Shown: one piece after another, positions 60,648-64,000 of the stretch
How the letters are laid out: every line of letters starts with the position of its first letter
How positions within the stretch are numbered: position 1 is the stretch's first letter
DNA from: Saxidomus purpurata
Lineage: Eukaryota > Mollusca > Bivalvia > Venerida > Veneridae
Assembly (NCBI GenBank): GCA_022818135.1
Contig: JAFMSR010000015.1
Coordinates: 22,504,706-22,568,705, forward strand
Direction of reading: 5' to 3'
DNA length: 64,000 bases
Position numbers and translations under genes: made by a program
Notes under the pieces: generated by a model
Told to the model about the DNA's origin: nothing
Databases searched by the model: none
The model's input: the letters and a program-made list of their open reading frames with translations, nothing else

Positions 60648-61815
60648 GTATAAGAGAGAAAAGAGGTCCCGCTTGCCTCATCATGAGCATTATTGATAGT
60701 ATATTAGAGAAAAGAGGCCCAATTTGCCTCGTCATGAGCATTATTGTAAGTACAAGAAACTCAAGAGGCCCTATTTGCCTCATGATCAATCTTGATAGTA
60801 TAAGAAAAGAGGCCACATTTGCCATTTTATGCGCGTTTTTGATAGTATCAGAGAAAGGATTGCCTATTTGCCTTGTCATGAGCATTATTTATAGTTTAAG
60901 AGACAATAAGGCCCTTTTTGCCTGATAAGCATCATCGACAGAACAATACACTAAAGAGGTCCTGTTTGCCTGATAAGCATTATTGATAGCACAGGAGACT
61001 AAAGAGGCCCTGTTTGCCTGATAAGCATTATTGATAGCACAAGAAACTAAAGAGGCCCCGTTTGCCTCATAAGCATTATTGATAGCAAAAGAGACTAAAG
61101 AGGCTCTGTTTGCCTGATAAGTATTATTGATAGCACAAGAAACTAAAGAGGCCCTGTAAGTCTCATACGCATTATTGATGACACAAGAAACTAGAGAGGC
61201 CCTGTTTCCCGCATAAGCATTCTTTTTAGTATAAGAGAGAGATACAAAAGAGGGCCCATTTTCCTTGTCATGAGCATTATTGGTAGTTTAAGAGAGAAAA
61301 GTGAGTTTGCCTCGTCATGAGCATTATTGATAGTACAAGAGACAAAAGACCCTGTTTGCCTCATAAGCAATCCTGATAGAATAAGAGAGAGAAAAGGCCC
61401 TATTTGCCTTGTCATGAGCATTATTTTTAGTATGTGAGAGAAAGGACCCGTTTGCATGTTGATAGTATAGGAAAAGAGGACCTGTTTTCTTGGTCATGAG
61501 CATTATTGATACGATCAGACCCTGTTTGCCTCATAAGCATTCTGTATAGTATAAGACAAAGAAAAGGCCCCATTTGCCTTGTCATGAGCATTATTGATAG
61601 TAAAAGAGAGAAAAGAGACCTTGTACGCTTCGTCCTGAGCATTATTGATAGTATTAGAGATAGATGCATCTTTTGCCTTGTCATGAGTGTTATTGATAGT
61701 ATAGGAGGAAAGAGGCCCTGTTTGCCTTTTCATGAATACTAGTGATGGTATATGAGACATAAGAGACATTGTTTGCCTCATGAGCATTATTGATAGTATA
61801 AGAGACAAAAGTGAG
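60648..61815. repeat. Approximately 48-bp minisatellite
   Basis: About 24 imperfect units share GAGGCCCTGTTTGCCT, then CATGAGCATTATTGATAGTA and TAAGAGAGAAA. Some units have CATAAGC in place of CATGAGC. Because the period is close to a multiple of three, open frames appear on both strands; none is a gene. Confidence 0.9.
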
Positions 61816-62340
61816 CAGATGACTCCGGTTTTTGATATTGAAGTATTATTTATGAAAAGAATTATTTATTGTTAATATAGTTGTAATAATAAATAAATAA
61901 AAAAGATAACAGCGAAAAGAGGCCCCGCTTGCTTTGCGAGGAGAATGTGGCCCCGTTTGCCACGCTCATGTTATACATGTATATTGAACTTTAATTATGA
62001 TATGGCCGATTATTCATTGTTTAGCATTATTGATAGTGTTAGAGAGAAAGAGGCCATATTATGAACTTTATTTATAGTATAAGAGAGAAAAGATAAGCAG
62101 ATAGTCCCGGTTTTATTTATGAAATTATTTATATATATTATTAATATATTTGTAATAAAGTAAAAAAAAAAAATAGAGAAAAGAGGCCCTGTTTGCCTTG
62201 TGAAGAGAAAATGGCCCCGTTTGCCACGCTCATGTTATTATATTGTACTTCAATACTGATGTGGTAGGTTATTTATAGTTTGAGAGAGATAAAGAAAATA
62301 GTGAGAGAAAAGAGGAGCACGTGGCCCCGCTTGTCATGCT
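61816..62340. repeat. Degenerate continuation of the 48-bp array
   Basis: Isolated GAGGCCC-GTTTGCC units separated by AT-rich spacers, with two similar larger blocks (about 61905-61975 and 62175-62240) sharing GTGGCCCCGTTTGCCACGCT or close variants. Confidence 0.6.
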
Positions 62341-62460
62341 GCATTGTTTTGATATAAGCTTTAATCAAAAGATGATACGCCTAATGTATGGCTTTTTTCT
62401 ATCAAGGCATTTATAAATGAATCAGTATACACTGTTTACTTTTTCCCCGTTCTTTATGTT

Positions 62461-62629
62461 TCGACAGTTGGCTGACGGGCCTCATCCCTTGAAAAAAGTG
62501 TTTTGTTTTTATTAATCCATAATGAAAGTATGGTATATAGGTACATTGTAATGGTTTTAGGAAGACACATGGTAGCGAAAATATAGGTTATAAATGATTT
62601 ATGCTCGTTTGAGGGAACTGAATTAGAGA
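62461..62629 (+). repeat. Direct repeat, copy 1
   Basis: This begins TTCGACAGTTGGCTGACGGG and ends GGGAACTGAATTAGAG. It is repeated about 940 bp later with small differences, including an approximately 15-bp stretch (GAAAAAAGTGTTTTG) absent from the second copy. Confidence 0.8.
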
Positions 62630-62745
62630 ATGTACTCGTGCATAGCAGGCGGGAAAAGATTCACGTGATGGTAGTTGATTTAGTGTGTAATGGCTATTGA
62701 AGAACCATTCGAGGTTTCGTCGCCAGATCGTTTACACTCAAATTT
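62630..62745 (+). repeat. Dispersed repeat, copy 3 (CACGTGAT core)
   Basis: GAATGTACTCGTGCATAGCA, then GGCGGGAAAAGATTCACGTG, and an ATTCGAGG block also found in copy 1 at 3.9 kb. It directly abuts the end of direct repeat copy 1. Confidence 0.6.
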
Positions 62746-63399
62746 TACAAAAATGTTTTATGTGCCATATGTTCTGTTATGACAATTATTTTTGTGTTTT
62801 CAGATATCATCTGCTGATAGATTGTTAAAGACATCCTCCGAGCCGGATTTTTCATTTTCAATGTGCTGCGCATTACAAATTTTTATTTGCAATTCATGTC
62901 TTACAACGAACAGTTATATAGTTTAAACAAGTGGTTTTAATATGTATGTTAAGCGGTCATTGTTTCATGTCCGTCGACGTTAACTTTTAAAAGCATGTAA
63001 AATACTGTTTTAACGAGGATTATTTCATGAGCTGCGCATGATTTGTTCTGTAAGTCGTTTAATCGGGGACGTGTTTATGAACGTTCGTCTAATTTTCGGC
63101 ATTAAATTTTCGTTGGTATGTCAGGGGACTTGAGAGGTCTTCGCTGGTCTTGAGCATGGATTCTCCTACCTCCCCCTCCCACGACGGAGTAGGGTTGGGT
63201 AGCCCGCTCGCAGCATTAACCTGACTTTGGCATCAAATTTATATATTAATAATGCAAACCATTGCGCATGTTTACAGTCCAATTACGCTTTTGGTATTGA
63301 TTAATGCTATTCTTGGCAATCGATGCATTTTTGATATACTGGTTGTAGCCAGGATTGAACGAATGTACATGTATGTGTAGCGTTTGCGAAAATAAACTC

Positions 63400-63554
63400 G
63401 ACAGTTGGCTGACGGGCCTCATCCCTTTGTTTTTATTAATCCATAATGAATGTATGGTATATAGGTACATTTTAATGGTTTTAGGAAGACACATGGTAGC
63501 AAAAATATAGGTTATAAATAATTTATACTCGTTTGAGGGAACTGAATTAGAGCA
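63400..63554 (+). repeat. Direct repeat, copy 2
   Basis: Second copy of the 62461-62629 unit, ending at the same GAACTGAATTAGAG edge but followed by unrelated sequence. Confidence 0.8.
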
Positions 63555-64000
63555 TAAGTTGTGATTTGAAAAGGGGTCATGAAGAAAACAAACGACAATG
63601 TAGGTGACAAGACTTAAGTTTAAAAAAAAATCGCATAAATGTCAAATTTTATTGCCTGTTTTGTGATTTCTTGTTGACATGTCAAAAAATGAAAATCCAG
63701 CCAGACATCCAGCGTCCAGCGTCTTAGGATACACCCCGAAAGCAAAATCAAATGACTGGTCTTCTGTAAAAAGCGGCTTTGATTGAGTTGATTTAGTGCA
63801 AGATTGTGACAAAAAAGCTGTCCTTAAACTTTGTATGACCATTCCGAGATATATGACATTCAAACATCCCTTTCATGCTATAAACACAGACCGACAAACA
63901 TGAGAACTGCATCAGCCTCGCTAGAATAAATATCATGACTGAATAATTGCCTTTACTTGATACTTCAGCTCATCAAATTGGAAGGCGAAACAGTTGCAGC
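63555..64000. other. Right edge, no supported gene
   Basis: A 73-codon minus frame (63642-63863) begins at a non-ATG codon; it reads fairly protein-like but is unrecognised. It may belong to a repeat. Confidence 0.3.

Noticed and set aside
60643..61808. Several 78-97 codon ORFs on both strands
   Set aside because: All are translations of the 48-bp minisatellite; the peptide repeats follow the DNA period.

Overview
The window looks like AT-rich nuclear DNA from a marine mollusc, most likely a bivalve. The evidence is introns with GT-AG borders, tRNA-headed SINEs, a LINE remnant, and several repeat families of a style I associate with bivalve genomes (GAGGGCC...GGTGAGCTA units, 'gaccttgacc' and 'ggacggacgg' tails). 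The taxon is an inference. Nothing looks bacterial: there are no operons, ribosome binding sites or long uninterrupted ORFs, and most short ORFs are chance open frames or tandem-repeat artefacts.

The main coding content is a divergent (head-to-head) pair of paralogous immunoglobulin-type receptors in the middle of the window. On the minus strand, seven coding exons from 34180 down to 27361 join in phase into a 566-residue protein: signal peptide, two Ig domains, one transmembrane helix, and a cytoplasmic TIR-like domain with a 'FW' box-3 motif. This is an interleukin-1-receptor-like layout. On the plus strand, four coding exons from 44331 to 47295 join in phase into a 330-residue paralog. It has the same signal peptide, two-Ig ectodomain and helix, but a cytoplasmic tail of only about 35 residues and no TIR. 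The pair therefore resembles a signalling receptor plus a decoy-type receptor. Three phased minus-strand exons of another membrane protein lie at 21886-21111, and a 115-bp perfect inverted repeat brackets the first of them.

Region by region: 0-7.7 kb is mostly non-coding, with a possible transposase relic (2.5 kb) and a palindromic pair of 550-bp terminal-inverted-repeat elements (4.9-6.1 kb). From 7.8 to 13.7 kb there is a ladder of about a dozen decayed exon-like modules sharing a Gly/Cys motif, interrupted by a 115-nt poly-C tract. One module (13557-13665) is intact. From 15 to 17.6 kb lies a large imperfect palindrome. The 18-27 kb stretch holds repeats, SINE heads and the third gene fragment. 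The 27-47 kb stretch holds the receptor pair, with two minisatellites inside the third coding intron of the TIR receptor and SINE and tandem-repeat elements in the spacer. The 48-49.6 kb stretch has a LINE 3' remnant abutting a pearl/HINE-like element. A 28-bp minisatellite of about 3.5 kb occupies 53-56.5 kb, a SINE sits at 57.4 kb, and an approximately 48-bp minisatellite fills 60.6-62.3 kb.

The two receptor genes are the only loci whose products I can place with good confidence. The sequence suggests that one can signal through a TIR domain and the other cannot. Ligand, expression and taxon cannot be read from this window.
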